This document shows positions 42,826 to 55,105 of a DNA stretch of 64,000 nt, piece by piece. The position numbers were made by a program, and so were the translations under genes. The first letter of the stretch is position 1, and each line of letters begins with the position of its first letter. This stretch comes from Brachionus manjavacas (lineage: Eukaryota; Rotifera; Eurotatoria; Ploima; Brachionidae). The DNA lies in assembly GCA_019054805.1 (NCBI GenBank), contig JAHQIY010000005.1, positions 479,501-543,500 of the forward strand, given 5' to 3'. The notes beneath the pieces are model-generated. The model was given only the letters and a program-made list of their open reading frames with translations. It ran no database searches and had not been told where the DNA came from.

Positions 42826-44040
42826 TTAGTATTTTTTTACCATGAATTGTACAAGACCACTTTTTGAATTAGCTAATTTTTTATCAAAAATTTTCAAAAA
42901 CAAAATTATAAAAATACCTAGAACAATAAATAAAGCCCCGAGGATACCTAAAATATCCACTGAGACATCTAAAAATAAATACTGTAAAACAAAAGAAAAA
43001 AATACGCTAAACGTTCTGATCATTGCTACCTTGCTTGCATCCTCGTACTTGAGGGCGTAGTTCATGAACATTATCCCTAAAGTTCCACAAATTCCGGCCA
43101 AAATTGAATAACTGATTTCGACCAAAAGATGCTCATAGCTTACATGCAATTTCATAAGCATTGAAACATGTGTGACTGCCATTAATCCAGAGAGAAAGAT
43201 GCTTGTAACTAAACCAATGATGGTTAGATAGATTGTAGTAACAGAGAAGTGCACATTTAAAATACACAATTTTCTGATCACCACTTGAACAATGCTAAAA
43301 GAAATGGCGTTTCCCAAAGCCATGGAAATACCGATTGTTGTATCATAAAAATTCTGATCCCACAACTCTTTTTCTTTTATTGATAAAATTTCAGCCGATA
43401 AAAGTTGGTTTGTTAGATTTTTAGGCGCAGATTCAGTGATTAGTCTTTCTTTGCCAAAAACGAAGTCCGGTCGAACCACAAATAATACACCACAAATGGT
43501 CAATATCAGCGAAAATGAATGGACTATTGTTATCTTTTCGCTTAGGGCGAATCTTGATATAATCACTGTGATTATCATTGCAGAATTGACCAAGGTTTCC
43601 ACGTCACTTATGTCCAAGTATTGGAGAGCAAAAAAGCCCAGAATGTCTGCACTAGCACCAGTGATTCCCCTCAAGATCAACAATTTGCGGTGCTCTTTGG
43701 GTCCAAAAGTGTCTAGTTTATTCTTTTTGATTATTATGTACATGGCAGTGAATTGGATAATGTATCTAATGGTCGAATGATGTGGTGCATCTAACGAAGG
43801 TGCCAGTTTGACCAGCAAATTTGACATGCACATTGAGAAGGCAAATAAAAGTCCAAATATGTAGCCACGGATTTGAATGAAACAACTGAGCAATCGAGCA
43901 ACAAATGCTCTAGGTGCTCTGGGCTCATTTGCTTCTTTTTGTTGATCATTTTCTTCTTTTTGTTGATCATCTTGGCAAGGAATGAATATGGTTATTTTTT
44001 GATCAATGGCCTCTGGTTGAACCTTGTCGCCTTTTGTCAT
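42826..44040 (-). CDS. EamA/DMT-family transporter, SLC35G-like
   Basis: A single 404-codon exon. After a charged cytosolic N-terminus of about 50 residues come about ten hydrophobic segments in two EamA halves. Segments include GYIFGLLFAFSMCMSNLLVK, IVHSFSLILTICGVLFVVRP (end of the first half), ISMALGNAISFSIVQVVIRK and ILAGICGTLGIMFMNYALKY, ending with GILGALFIVLGIFIILFLK. HSTIRYIIQF, LRGITGASADILGFFALQYL and VETLVNSAMIITVI are characteristic of SLC35G/TMEM20 proteins. Some SLC35G members interact with STIM1; substrates are poorly known. The N-terminal tail has a 21-bp tandem duplication (DQQKEEN/DQQKEAN). Lack of introns contrasts with its neighbours and hints at a retrocopy origin, though the frame is intact. 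Confidence 0.85.
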   Translation of the reverse strand: MTKGDKVQPEAIDQKITIFIPCQDDQQKEENDQQKEANEPRAPRAFVARLLSCFIQIRGYIFGLLFAFSMCMSNLLVKLAPSLDAPHHSTIRYIIQFTAMYIIIKKNKLDTFGPKEHRKLLILRGITGASADILGFFALQYLDISDVETLVNSAMIITVIISRFALSEKITIVHSFSLILTICGVLFVVRPDFVFGKERLITESAPKNLTNQLLSAEILSIKEKELWDQNFYDTTIGISMALGNAISFSIVQVVIRKLCILNVHFSVTTIYLTIIGLVTSIFLSGLMAVTHVSMLMKLHVSYEHLLVEISYSILAGICGTLGIMFMNYALKYEDASKVAMIRTFSVFFSFVLQYLFLDVSVDILGILGALFIVLGIFIILFLKIFDKKLANSKSGLVQFMVKKY

Positions 44041-47000
44041 TCCTTTGGATTTTTGTTGGCCTAAGTTGTACTTCTTGATCTTAATTTCGGTCTCTGAATT
44101 CGTTTACTAGATCTTTTATAGGCCGAATGTAGTTTATTATTTGCTCTGATTATTGAGCTAAAATAATGGAGAATTTAGCCGTATCACGAATCTAACTTGT
44201 TTTTATCCATTTCTACTACGATGATTGAACAATTAGAAGTCACATGTTTGACCGATGAATGTTCGAGACAAATTTTTCTAGCTTAACTACTTGTATAAAC
44301 ATCGACAGAATATATTTCTAGCATTTAACTTAATTCAGTCTTCATTTTTAAATTGTAAATCTAATCAATTGTTAATATATGAAATTTTAAATTTTTTTTA
44401 TTTAAAAAATAAATAAAAATTGAAAAATATTTTTGAAAATAAATAATTAAGAAAAAATTAAAGAACTTGAAAAAATTTGATTAAAGACAAACAATTCCTA
44501 AACTATTAAGATTATTTTCTAGTTACTAATTTTAATAGTGAGATAAAAATAGATGTTTTTTCTATCTTTCTAGATTTTTTATTAAAGTTATTAAAAATGG
44601 ACCAACAAAGACAATCGATGAATTGAAAGGATTTTAAAATGAAAATTTTGACAATTTTGAATGACGTTTAGCTAATTAAATAAATAGATAAAAAAAATTT
44701 AGCTACCATGGTTAAATTAAATAACTTCGGATTATTAAGCTAAAATTCTCAAATGCAAAGTAAAAAATTTTTATACTTTTTAATGAATAGCATTAAATTG
44801 TCTATATCGTAGCTAAAAAAGCAATCATAGTTATTATTTTCTAACTTTTCCAAGTTTAATATTTTAGTGAATCTAACAAAAGTTAATTTTTAAAAAAATA
44901 TTTTTTATTTGAATATTAAATCTTTTAAAAGTTAAATAGAGTAAAATTCTATAAAAAAATGACTTGAAAATTTTCAAAGCGCAAAAATTTTTAAGTTAAG
45001 CTTAAACAGTGATGATGAAATCATTTTTAAAATAAATTCAAAATTTATATCAAGCCAATTGAGAAAATAATGTGATTTTTAAATAACCCATTCAGTGACA
45101 AAAACAGAGAAAAGAGATTTACATCCTTAGTTATAAATTTTATTTAATGCAAAACAGAATGATGATAAAAATAAAAATATTTAAATTTTAGATAGAAAAA
45201 AATAAGTTTTGAGAAATTCAGTAAATGAAAAATTTTAATTTTCTCTTTAAGAACATTTATTCTGAAAATTCCATAACAAGAACTTTGATAACTTTAGATG
45301 TTTTTGATCTCTTTGGAATGCAAATGCATAGTCTTTAGTAGAATTGCATTTTTGGTTTAGGTTTTGGCATCAAAGGCCCACCATGTTTTGCCCAAACAAT
45401 TGTCTTTAATGTAGTACAAATTTGAAATAGGTTTGCTGCTAGCCTTTTAATTTTCTGATATCATTTGAGACCTCCAGATTAATGCATTGACTTTCTTTAA
45501 TAGTTTTGATTTCCAAAGAGAGATGTATTTACGTCACGATCAATATAAATACAAGCTGTTTTCCGTATAACGAGCAGCTTTCGAAACTTTTTCTCTTAAT
45601 TTAATAAAAACTGACTGACTCGTGGTCATCCACCGATCAGCCAAACATTTTTAAATTTTACACTGTACAAACATAACTGTACAAGGCATTCTCTTTTTGT
45701 CGGTTGCTTTGGTGTTACATCATCTTCTTCATTAATATTCAATTACTTATCACAAGGTTGAAAATGTAGAGCTTTCTTTGCTTTTGCTGGTCTGGAATTT
45801 TGATGGTTACTGATGTCATTCATTTGAATAATTTAGGTACTTTAAATTAAACATTTTATTGATGGAAAATTGAAGTTCTAATCAAAAGTAAATTTCAAAA
45901 TAAAGTTTTAAGATTTAAAAAAAGAGTTTTTGATTTTTTCAATTTTTTTGCTAAAAAAAAATTTTGTTTAACCTTTAACTAGAAAAAATATTCTATTGAT
46001 ATTTAATTTTTTTATCTGAAAAAAAATTAAATATTGATAAATCTTTTGAAATTTCTCAATACAAAATTTCATCTTTTTAATTTTTTTTATTATCTAATAT
46101 AAATATTTTTAGCCCAGATTTTGAAAACTCAATGTTGATTTTAAATTTGTGTTAAAAGTTTTAAAACAAAAATTAAAGAAAAATCAATAAAAGATCAAGT
46201 TAATTTAAAAATTACAATATTTAAATAATCACTAAATCAAAATTGATAATGTTTAATTAGAAATCAAAAAAAAAATATAAATCAAAATCTATTTTTCAAA
46301 TCAAAAAATATTTACTTCGATTTTTTTTCTATCACTAGATCTTATTTTTAATTAAACATGTCATATAAATAGTCTTTTTTAAAAACCTTCTCAAATTTTT
46401 ATCTAATTTTAAATCATAAATCCTTTTTTTTTCTTTTTAATTAATAATTAAAAAGAATTATTAATTATTAATATTAGTTTATTCATATTATGGTCTTTGA
46501 AGACCATTTCAGGTAATTTAATTTAACAGCAGATAGACAATAGATCTAATTGAAAGCTAATGAATATTTAAAATTTTTTAATTAAAAAATCATTTTTAGT
46601 GTTATATTATTAATAATTAATAAATAAATTTAATTCCAAATTTTTTATTCTAGATGAATTACAGTGATAATCACATTCATGCTGAAGAGATTCTTGTTCC
46701 GTGGTAACCCTCTACTAAAAAAGACAAAAAAATTAATGTAATTTTATAAGACAAAAATATGATGAATTTATAATTAATTATTTTAATTGATTAAAATATT
46801 AAAATTTTGTTTAACTAATATCATTTTTTAACTTTTCGACATTTGATTACTTTGTCTTGCAGAATATACTAAAATATGTCTGATCTTAGTTAATTTCTCA
46901 AAATTAAAAAAAATATTTCAAGACTCATTAATCCTTGTTTGGAAAATGGGTCTAGAATGGTCTTAATTCAAAAAATTCAAGTAATTTGTTAAATAAAGTT

Positions 47001-47099
47001 GTAGTTTTAAATTTTAATAAAATTTCATCTTAATTTATTCATCAATTATAATAAAATAAAAAAAAATTATAAATAAAATAGACTTTATTTGATTGAAAT
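44041..47099. other. Three-kilobase intergenic region
   Basis: At 45529-45551 TTACGTCA (a CRE-like site) lies 8 bp before TATAAATA, a plausible plus-strand promoter with no ORF after it. At 45460-45340 the minus strand reads NLYYIKDNCLGKTWWAFDAK, perhaps transposase debris. At 46654-46703 a short exon-like frame starts after TTCTAG: ATG, MNYSDNHIHAEEILVPW, then a GTAACC donor. Otherwise AT-rich. Confidence 0.35.
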
Positions 47100-48392
47100 A
47101 TGAAAGGAAGAAGAGGAAAAGGAAACATTGTGGACAACGTTTCTCAAACTCTTGACTCATATTCGGATTTGACATTCCAAAACCAAGATAGTTGTTCAAA
47201 TGATACCAATTTATCGACCAATTCTAGCACTAGCCAAAGACAGAAGAACCCGATTTCTTTGAATGAATCAAAAATTCGAAACATCCTCAAAGAACTTCAG
47301 ACACATGTTAAAACTTGTCAAAGAGAGAGGGAAAAAAATGCGCCCAACTTAAACAATATCAACAAAGTTCATGAAAAACTTAGTTCAGAAGATAAAGGTA
47401 TATATTTTTTTTAAATTTGAAAAATATTTTGAATTGATCTTTAAAGTTACGCCATTTTATCGAAAAAAACTTAAATCCATGTACACAAATTGCATAAAAG
47501 AATCTCAAAATGAGATTAGGTCTGTTTAGATAAATTCTAATTTCAAAATTTTTAATTTCCAATTTAAATTTAGAGTTTTAAGACAAGCTTTGGACTGTAT
47601 CAATCAGATACGCTTGACTCAAAACGAAATTCGCCTAATGCAGCACAACAAAAATCAAATTTCGAATAAAAATTTAAATGGTAATGCGTCTGATTTTATA
47701 CCTAAAGCTGGAATGAGAAGAGGCGTTTTGATGAGCATTCTACAACAAGCTGCTTTGACTCTTCCCTTATGGATCGGAGAAATAGGCCAATTAGCACCAC
47801 CACTGTAAAATCATCGATAATTTTTTAGTCTAAAAAAATTGAAGTAGTTTTTTTTTTAAGTTGTGGAAGTGTTCCTCCAGAGTCCAGCTATATTTGCAAG
47901 CCAGGGGATAAAGTGGCGGCAAAAGTTAAAAATAGTGCGAGTTTACCCAAGAAATCCAGCAATCAAAATGAAGGCAACATTAAGAAAAAAATAAAAGGCA
48001 TTGAAGAGACACTTGAAGATGAGGAAGAAAACTGGATACTAGCCGAAGTTGTTGGTTTCAATTCTTCGACAGGAAAGTATGAAGTTGATGACGTAGACTG
48101 TGAGGATGGAAATGAAAAGTATGCGCTTGGAAAGAGACGAATAGTTCCATTGCCTCACTGGAGAGCGAATCCTTTAACTGATCCAAATGCCATTTTCCCC
48201 AAAGAATCGTTTGTGCTTGCGCTATATCCTCAGACTACATGCTTTTATCGAGGTATAGTCAGTGAGTCGCCACAAACTCCCCAAGATGACTACTTAATAC
48301 TTTTCGAGGATAACACATATCCAGACGGATATTCGCCTCCTCTGAACGTGCCACAGTTGTATGTTGTTGCCGACAGGGAAATTAAAAAATGA
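47100..48392 (+). CDS. SGF29: SAGA-associated factor 29 (tandem Tudor H3K4me3 reader)
   Basis: Four exons, 47100-47397, 47447-47519, 47574-47804 and 47861-48392, join in frame to 377 residues. The C-terminal half is the SGF29 tandem Tudor domain. It shows KPGDKVAAKVK, ENWILAEVVGFNSSTGKYEV, DDVDCEDGNEKYALGKRRIV, PLPHWRANP, FVLALYPQTTCFYRGIV, QDDYLILFEDNTYPDGYSPP and LNVPQLYVV. The aromatic cage and Asp residues that bind H3 Ala1 and trimethyl-Lys4 are in these blocks. The middle has the coiled region RQALDCINQIRLTQNEIRLM and RRGVLMSILQQAALTLPLWI. The protein links SAGA (and ATAC) acetyltransferase to active promoters. It is longer than the human protein (293 residues) because of a Ser/Asn-rich N-terminus of about 70 residues and a Lys-rich insert before WILAEV. 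Confidence 0.95.
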
Positions 48393-48755
48393 TCTCACTA
48401 ATTTAACTATTTTCTTTATATAAAAAAATTGTAATATTGAACTTTTAATTTTTTTGTTTTATTAAAATATGAGTTGATGAAGAAATGATTTTTTTTATTG
48501 TTCTGAGTATGTTTTAAATGTTAAAGGTTATAATTAAACATCATCATCATTTTATTGTTATGATTTAACTATCAAACTCATTTGGGGTACAGAAAAAAAT
48601 AAAAAGCAAACTATCCAAAATACAAAACAAAATTTGAGAATTAATAAAAAAATTTTAAATTTTGTTATTTTTAAAAAAATTCTTTTGAATTTTCAATCAT
48701 GAGAGCTAAAAAGAAGGCCCAAAACTTTCGAAACTACCCTTGGAAATCCTCATAC
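48393..48755. other. 3' flank of SGF29, no gene seen
   Basis: A CATCATCATCATTTTATTG run at 48539 is the only notable word. Confidence 0.4.
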
Positions 48756-49380
48756 AGTCAACTCGCGGTTTAACGAATGAGTTGGGCGGAAAAAAACCTA
48801 TTCGTTAAATCAAATTTCGTTGTATCAAAATTCCTATACAAAACGATGGGAAAGGATTATTTTAAGAAACAAATTAAAATAAAACAAAAAGCCATGTTTT
48901 TTTTTAAAAAAATCATCAATTTTTGTTTGTTTTTTATTTGTTTGGCAACAATTTCTTTATCAACCAAACCCGCTTCACCATTTGGTATTTTCAATGAGAG
49001 ATTGTTACGATCTTTTGGATTTGATAACCAACCTGGACTGGCTTTGAAATCAGTGTGTCCGAGCATAGTAGCAAATTTTATTGCTTTTAACTGAATTTCG
49101 ATACCGCTGATTATTACGTTATTGTAAAGTTTCATTTCGTCAAACCAATCAAGAGCCGCTTTGTCAACGTCAGGATAATCTGGAAGTTTTATTTTTTTTT
49201 CGATCCGGTCTTATCAAATTGCTTTCATTAGCCTCTAATATTTTGTCTTTTTGGCCAAGTATTGTTGAAATTGTGGACGGTTTAACATCATATTCATTTG
49301 AGAGATCCTTCGTTTTTTTGTTTCGTTTTACCTGAATCGATTTCTTTTGTTTTCATTTTAATTCGATGCAATTTTAAAAG
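48756..49380 (-). mobile_element. Tigger/pogo-type DNA transposon remnant
   Basis: The plus-strand left terminus CAGTCAACTCGCGGTTTAAC follows a TA and resembles Tigger inverted repeats. The minus strand (49380 down to 48857) reads NEYDVKPSTISTILGQKDKI, an N-terminal helix-turn-helix. It then has DVDKAALDWFDEM and LGHTDFKASPGWLSNPKDRN, NLSLKIPNGEA, the CENP-B-like DNA-binding domain. There are stops and frame changes. The DDE catalytic domain and the other terminus are missing, so only the DNA-binding half survives. Confidence 0.75.
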
Positions 49381-49437
49381 TAATTGTTTTGATAACAAAA
49401 AAGTATTTATACATTTTTCTTTCCTTAATCAGTCTAT

Positions 49438-49441
49438 AAAA

Positions 49442-49477
<36 letters not shown>

Positions 49478-49505
49478 TAGTTTAAAATCCCATAGGCAAA
49501 ATTAC
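49438..49505 (-). repeat. Retroposon 3' tail with TAA microsatellite
   Basis: On the minus strand TTTTGCCTATGGGATTTTAA is followed by a (TAA)n run (49444-49476). It matches the tail at 10868-10942 apart from decay in the small stem. Confidence 0.5.
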
Positions 49506-49774
49506 AAAAAATTACATTAAATTCGAGTTCAATTTAAAAAAAGAAAGAAAATTGCACTAGTCTTACTAAGTAAAAAAGTTTACTCTAAAAAAAGATCATT
49601 TAAAATTTTATAAAAATAAAAGTAATCCAATTTTAGTTCCATATTGATTTTTATTTGCGAGCACACAAACTTAACCGAGTCAACCAAGCCACGATTTTTA
49701 TCTAAAAATATATGATCAATTATGACTATTGAAGTCTTTGTACTATATTCCATCGGATCAAAGTGTATCTTTTG

Positions 49775-50275
49775 CTAACCCATCCGTTGTAAAATATTCC
49801 AATAGCTGTCCTTTGTTAACACCATCAGTTGATACAAATTTGAATTGGCAATGTTGATTGAGATTGATTTTGGATCGACTTTTACATGCATTTCGTCAAT
49901 TAATTGAGTTTTGTTAATAAAATTCTCGATTACGGCTTTATATTCGTCTAAAATGATTGATTCCAAAAACTCTTTTATTTGATTTTGCCCATCTGTATTT
50001 ACTATTTTTGAACATTTGTTTTTTTGGACTGTTACAGGTGCTTGATTGGCTTTTCGTTTTATTTCGGCTAAAGTAGGGGCTCCACGTTTAGGCACAACTT
50101 TAACCAAAGCTTTATTACTTAAATCAATTTTAGGCTTTGTTAACAAAAGAGTTGATTGCGGTTGAACAGCACCTTCTTCTTTATCATCTTCAATCACAAA
50201 ATTGTCATTCGATTCACTAATTTTTGCCAGTTGTTCCGAATTTATTTCTATTTTTATTCTTTTGATTATTGACAT
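49775..50275 (-). CDS. Unrecognised 166-residue protein
   Basis: A single exon with a clear ATG and no introns. The first about 100 residues are polar and probably disordered: IKIEINSEQLAKISESND, VVPKRGAPTLAEIKRKANQA. The last about 65 are mixed helix/strand: QIKEFLESIILDEYKAVIEN, FINKTQLIDEMHVKVDPKSI, NIANSNLYQLMVLTKDSYWN. Length and codon use look real rather than random. No TM or signal peptide. A nuclear or cytosolic role is possible from the Lys/Arg clusters; I do not recognise the family. Confidence 0.6.
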   Translation of the reverse strand: MSIIKRIKIEINSEQLAKISESNDNFVIEDDKEEGAVQPQSTLLLTKPKIDLSNKALVKVVPKRGAPTLAEIKRKANQAPVTVQKNKCSKIVNTDGQNQIKEFLESIILDEYKAVIENFINKTQLIDEMHVKVDPKSISINIANSNLYQLMVLTKDSYWNILQRMG

Positions 50276-51857
50276 TTACGTGAAAATAAATATTTTTTTC
50301 ATTCAGGTAAAAAAATAAAAAAATTTATTTACAGGTAAATTACGTTTTCTAATATTGTTTAATTTCAGATAATTTACATGAAAATAAACGTATTCAAAAA
50401 AGAAACACATAAAAATGAATCAATTTTTTTTAAAAAAAAAGTAAATCAACAGATAGCATTAATAAATTTTTTATTAACTGAGTGGGTTCTTGACTCTTTT
50501 TGAAATTTTTGAGAAAATTGTGAAACTGTAATCAAAAACATTAATCAAAACAGCGCTAAATCCACTTTTATTCGTAGATTGGAAACTAAAAAATATCTAG
50601 CACCAATTCTTTGACAATTTAATTCCAGGAAACATAAAAGAAAGAGAACAATGGGGCCTTTGTATGATATGTATTGACGATCTGAATACAAACCAACAAA
50701 CTGAAACTTGATTTTATTTAGTATTTTCAAATGAAGAACTGAAAAAAATTGCCAAAGTTTTGAATATGATGTTTCACTAGAATTTATTATTGCCCCTGTG
50801 TTTTTACAGTTTCACATCAAATGAACAAATTAAGGTGAGAATTGATTTTATCTCTTTCAGAGTCATTTATAGTAAATATATCACATTAATATTAAAATTT
50901 CTTCAACTGGTAAAAGTTCTACAATGTGAATTTTTCCCAAGCTTTAGAAGAAAAAGCTGAGTAATTTTTTATGAAAAATTTTAAATTTTGTTTTTCCTTT
51001 TTTTACAAAAATAATTTGATTTTATTTGATAAAAATATTCATTCTGTATTATCAAAAATCGTCAATATTTTATAAAAATGAATCAGAACAAACAAAAAGA
51101 AGTTAAAAAAAAAGTATTCGATGGAAGATTTTGATAACGCACAAAAAGATGTTTTTGAAAAAAAATTGAACACTACTTAAGCTTTAAATTTATACAGCAT
51201 TCCGAGACAGATCTTTTTAAATAACCCTTTAACTAAAAAAATCAAACATAAAATTTATTTTGAATTCGTTAATAATTCGTATAAATATTTTTCTAAATAG
51301 TTATGTTGTAGCGTATATTTAAAAGATTGATAATAAAGAATATTTTAAATATTAAATTTTTAAAAATAACACTTAAAATCCTTTTTTTAATTCTTATTGG
51401 GCTAATTGGGTGAATTCGGTGAATATCCTGAAAAAGAGGTTAGTTCTCGGGCTAAATATTGACAAAATCAGGGGTAACTGGGTTAACCTAATTTACCCAA
51501 TAAGGCCTCACCCAATTAACCGCAGGAGGTAAAGGGGTGACCAGAAAAAACTGGTCTAATTCGGTGAGCATTTTTGGAGTTTTTGAATAAAATGAATGAT
51601 ACAATAAAAAAAAATAGATCACCCGGTTAGGCTCATTTACCATATCAAATTCTGCTCAAAAATACTAAAAAAAAATTAATAAATATTAAATATGAAATTA
51701 AAAAAATTGCATGGATGTAATTAATAAATTTAAAAATTTAAAAAAAAATTAAATTTATTCTTTTTTTATTTAATTAACTAACGCTATGTCCAAACTAAAA
51801 ATCATTTAACTAAGATAATTTTTGTCTTATTGTACATTTAACACATAAAATTTTGCA
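50276..51857. other. Intergenic, small GGGTGA keyword repeat
   Basis: Between 51398 and 51640 the words AATTGGGTGA, GGGTTAACC, TTACCCAATAAGG, CACCCAATTAACC and GATCACCCGG occur in inverted arrangement, with TAATTGGGTGA at 51404 inverted at 51516. Probably a small MITE. A 61-codon minus ORF at 50545-50730 has no identity. Confidence 0.4.
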
Positions 51858-54800
51858 CTAACAACCTCTATACGGTACATATGGTGTTTGACGTTCGACC
51901 ATTGTAATACAATCAATAATTGGACACACAGATAAGCATAGAGTGCATCCAGTGCAAGCATCAGTTACTCTGGGCAAATGAGTTTTGGGATCAAACTCAA
52001 TAGCTTGGTAGCCTGAGTCATTACAAGCCATGTAGCACTTGCCACAATTGATGCACATTTCTTCATCAATCAATGCAACAACCTGCTCTTTTTGGCTCAA
52101 ATTTTTATAAGTGCCAATCTTTTCTACAGCCAAGCCAATTATGTCCTTTATCTTTGGAATTTTACTTGTTTCTGCCAAATTCAAAACTCTCTCCATCAAC
52201 TGATTTTCTTGGCGTTGCTCTTCTTTTAAATTTTTGTAAAACGCCTGCTTAATCTCTTGCTGTCGCTTATTAAATTCGCCAAAGCTTGGCAAATGCATTC
52301 CTATTATATCAGCAACCTGCAGTACTTTACCTTTAAAAAGTTTTAATTTTATTTTTGTGTTTCTAATTTAAATTGATTAAAATTAAAGTTGGTTTTACCT
52401 TTTTGATGCTTTGGAGTGGGCTCAGATTGCCCATTCCAATTTTTGAACACATCCAACGACTTCAAATACAACAATGCCTTGAGCCCAGTGATGTAATCGT
52501 CAATGACAGTAAAGTCCTGGTTTTGCACAGCTGAACAAACTTGCAGAACACTGGCACCTCCCATCAAATACTGTAGACCAGCTTCAGCCGAATCGATGCC
52601 ACCTGTTGCCAAAATGGGGAATCCAGGCAAATTTCTAGCTATATGAGTGACAGCTCTGAGTGCAATCGGCCTGATTGCGTTTCCCGACACCCCTCCATAA
52701 GTGGTCAATTTTTGTTCTCCAACAGAAGGCCAAGCAGAACCATCAGCCCTTAGACCCATCAAACCAGAGACTGTATTTGTTGCCGTGACACCATCAGCTT
52801 TACCCTCCCTAGCCGCTTTGGCTATATCCAATATATTTGTAACATTGGGAGTAAGCTTAGCAAAAAATGGAATTTTGACTGCTTCCCGCACCCATAAGCA
52901 AATATTTCTAACAAGTTCTGGATCCTGACCACAAGCTAGACCCATGCCTCTTTCACCCATTCCATGTGGACAGCTAAGATTTAGTTCTAGAGCGTCGGAG
53001 CCGGCTTCCTCGGCCATTTTGGCCAACATTTGCCAGTCTTCTTTGTTAAACGAGCACATAATACTTGCTATTATGACACGATCCGGAAAATCTTCCTTTA
53101 GCTCTTTGATGCATTTGCACCAATATCTAGCGTACTTTTCGGAAATTAGTTCGATGTTCAAAAAAGAGCCTTGGCCAGGTCCATAAATTGGACCTGATGT
53201 TGTTCCTCTGACAATTCTTGGCGAAACATTTGTCACAATGTCATGATCAAGACCAAATGTTTTGGTAACACAAAAGCCCCAACCGGCTTCAAAAGCACGT
53301 CTCATCATGGCTGCGGATGTGGTCGGCGGGGCCGAGGCCAAGCCAAACGGATTTGCAAATTTAATTCCACACAACTCAACAGAAATGTCAACCAAATCAA
53401 TTGGAGTGTTAAATTTTGGCAAAGCAATCTCTTTGGGCACCGTAAGACCACTGGTCTCTTGAATAAATTTATGGATGTACCACGAGGCTGTTTTCCCATC
53501 ATTTACAGATTCAACAGTGGTCTGAGCTTGACCGGCAACATCTCCTCCAGCAAATACCCATTCTTCACTGGTTTTCATTGTGACCGGGTCTACCTCAGGC
53601 AAACCCCACTTGTTTAATTTAATTGGATTTAAAGCATCCCTTACCGCACAATCGCTAAGACCAGAACCAAAAGCAGAAATTACATAGTTACATTTTAGGC
53701 GAAGAGTTTGCTCCTTGTCTTCTATCCACTCATTGTTCTCGTCCAATTCAGTTCTGAAAAATTCCATTCCTGTTATTTGTCCACTATTGTTAACCAACAC
53801 TTTGTTCGGACTACAAAAAGGAATAAATTCACATTTCTCTTCTTTGGCAACCTCTACTTCTTCAGGCACTGCTCGAATATTGTTAAAGCCTTTTCTAAAC
53901 ACCACATAGACTCGCTTGGCACCGCAGCGTAGAGCCGATGTAGCACAATCAAAAGCTGTGTCTCCAGCTCCCAGAACAACAACATTTCCAGTTAATTTTG
54001 GCAACTTGGATTTGCAGCACAAGCTCTTTGAAGACTTGGAAACCAATGGCAAAAATGATTTAGATGTATAGAACCCGCTTTCTGTCGAAAGTCCATTGAA
54101 TATGGGCTCTTTGTTGGGATCGGGCAAGCCAATGCCTAAGAACACACACTTATATCCTTGATCCTTGAGTGAGCTTAATGTCAAGCCGCCAGGCTCAGTC
54201 GACAGCTTTTTACCACTCTCAATTTTCACCCCCAAGTCTGTCATCAAATCAATCTCAAATTTGACCACATTAAAGGGCAGTCGAAATTGAGGAATTTCAC
54301 TTGAGCTAAGACCACCGAGGAACTCTTCTTTTTCAAAAATTGTAAGGTCTGAATAGCCAAGGCGTGCTAAAAAAGTGGCACAACTTATCGATGCCGGACC
54401 ACAGCCAATAAATGCAATTTTTGATTTGTAGCAATCTGGCAGCTGGTCAAGAGGAGTAAGGTTTGGGTCACGTATCTGCGGAATCCTCATTTTCATAAAC
54501 ATCTATTTTAAATAAAAAAATAAATTTTTTTTTTTCTAATTTTACTGAAAAAAACTACTTCAGTAGAGAATTGCTGTAGACCACCAATGTTTATGGGACC
54601 TTCTTCACTGGCATAAAGATTGCATCCACCCACACATAAGTCAGATGTCGGACACACCATTCCACACGTGAGTCCCAGTGGGTTATCTGAAAAAATCATT
54701 TTTGCTGAACCGTAATAATTCCGATTGCCAATGCTGGTAATAAAGCTCTTGACATCAAGTTGGGTTGGACAACTTTTTTGACATGGTGCGTCTGCGCATT

Positions 54801-55105
54801 TTAAGCATCGATTTGCTTCACGCAAAGCTCCACGCTCACTCAAAGTAGTGTGCTTTATGTCCTCGAAGTTGTTCTCCAGATCGCATCCACTCGAACAGTT
54901 GTGTTCAGTATTGCGTTTCCAATATTTTCGGTCTTTTTTGGTGTCAATAGTTGGTTTTAGGGTAGCATGAGGTTTTATGGTCGGATTTAAACCTAGGAGA
55001 TTCTGAAATTAATAAAATTTATTTTTAAGAAAAAGTCAACTTAAAAAAGCTTCTGTAGAATACTTCTATGTCCACGGGATCGGCTGATAACTTTTGATTT
55101 GGCAT
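51858..55105 (-). CDS. DPYD: Dihydropyrimidine dehydrogenase (NADP+)
   Basis: Four exons, 55105-55064, 55002-54559, 54502-52399 and 52330-51858, give 1020 residues (human 1025). The enzyme reduces uracil and thymine, the first step of pyrimidine breakdown, in the cytosol. All parts are visible. The N-terminal [4Fe-4S] cysteines are in [14 protein letters not shown] and [15 protein letters not shown]. The FAD site is [20 protein letters not shown]. The NADPH site is [20 protein letters not shown]. The FMN barrel has [13 protein letters not shown] and the active-site loop [20 protein letters not shown], with the catalytic Cys in GLACG. The C-terminal cluster domain has [15 protein letters not shown] and [12 protein letters not shown]. 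The exon 2/3 junction (STE|MFMKM) keeps the family spacing before RIPQIR. No lesion seen. Confidence 0.97.

Noticed and set aside
43436..43780. Plus-strand ORF of 114 codons opposite the SLC35G-like gene
   Set aside because: Reverse frame of a conserved multi-pass membrane protein; no independent signal.
52701..53932. Several plus-strand ORFs of 60-124 codons inside DPYD
   Set aside because: They are shadows of the conserved minus-strand DPYD exon.
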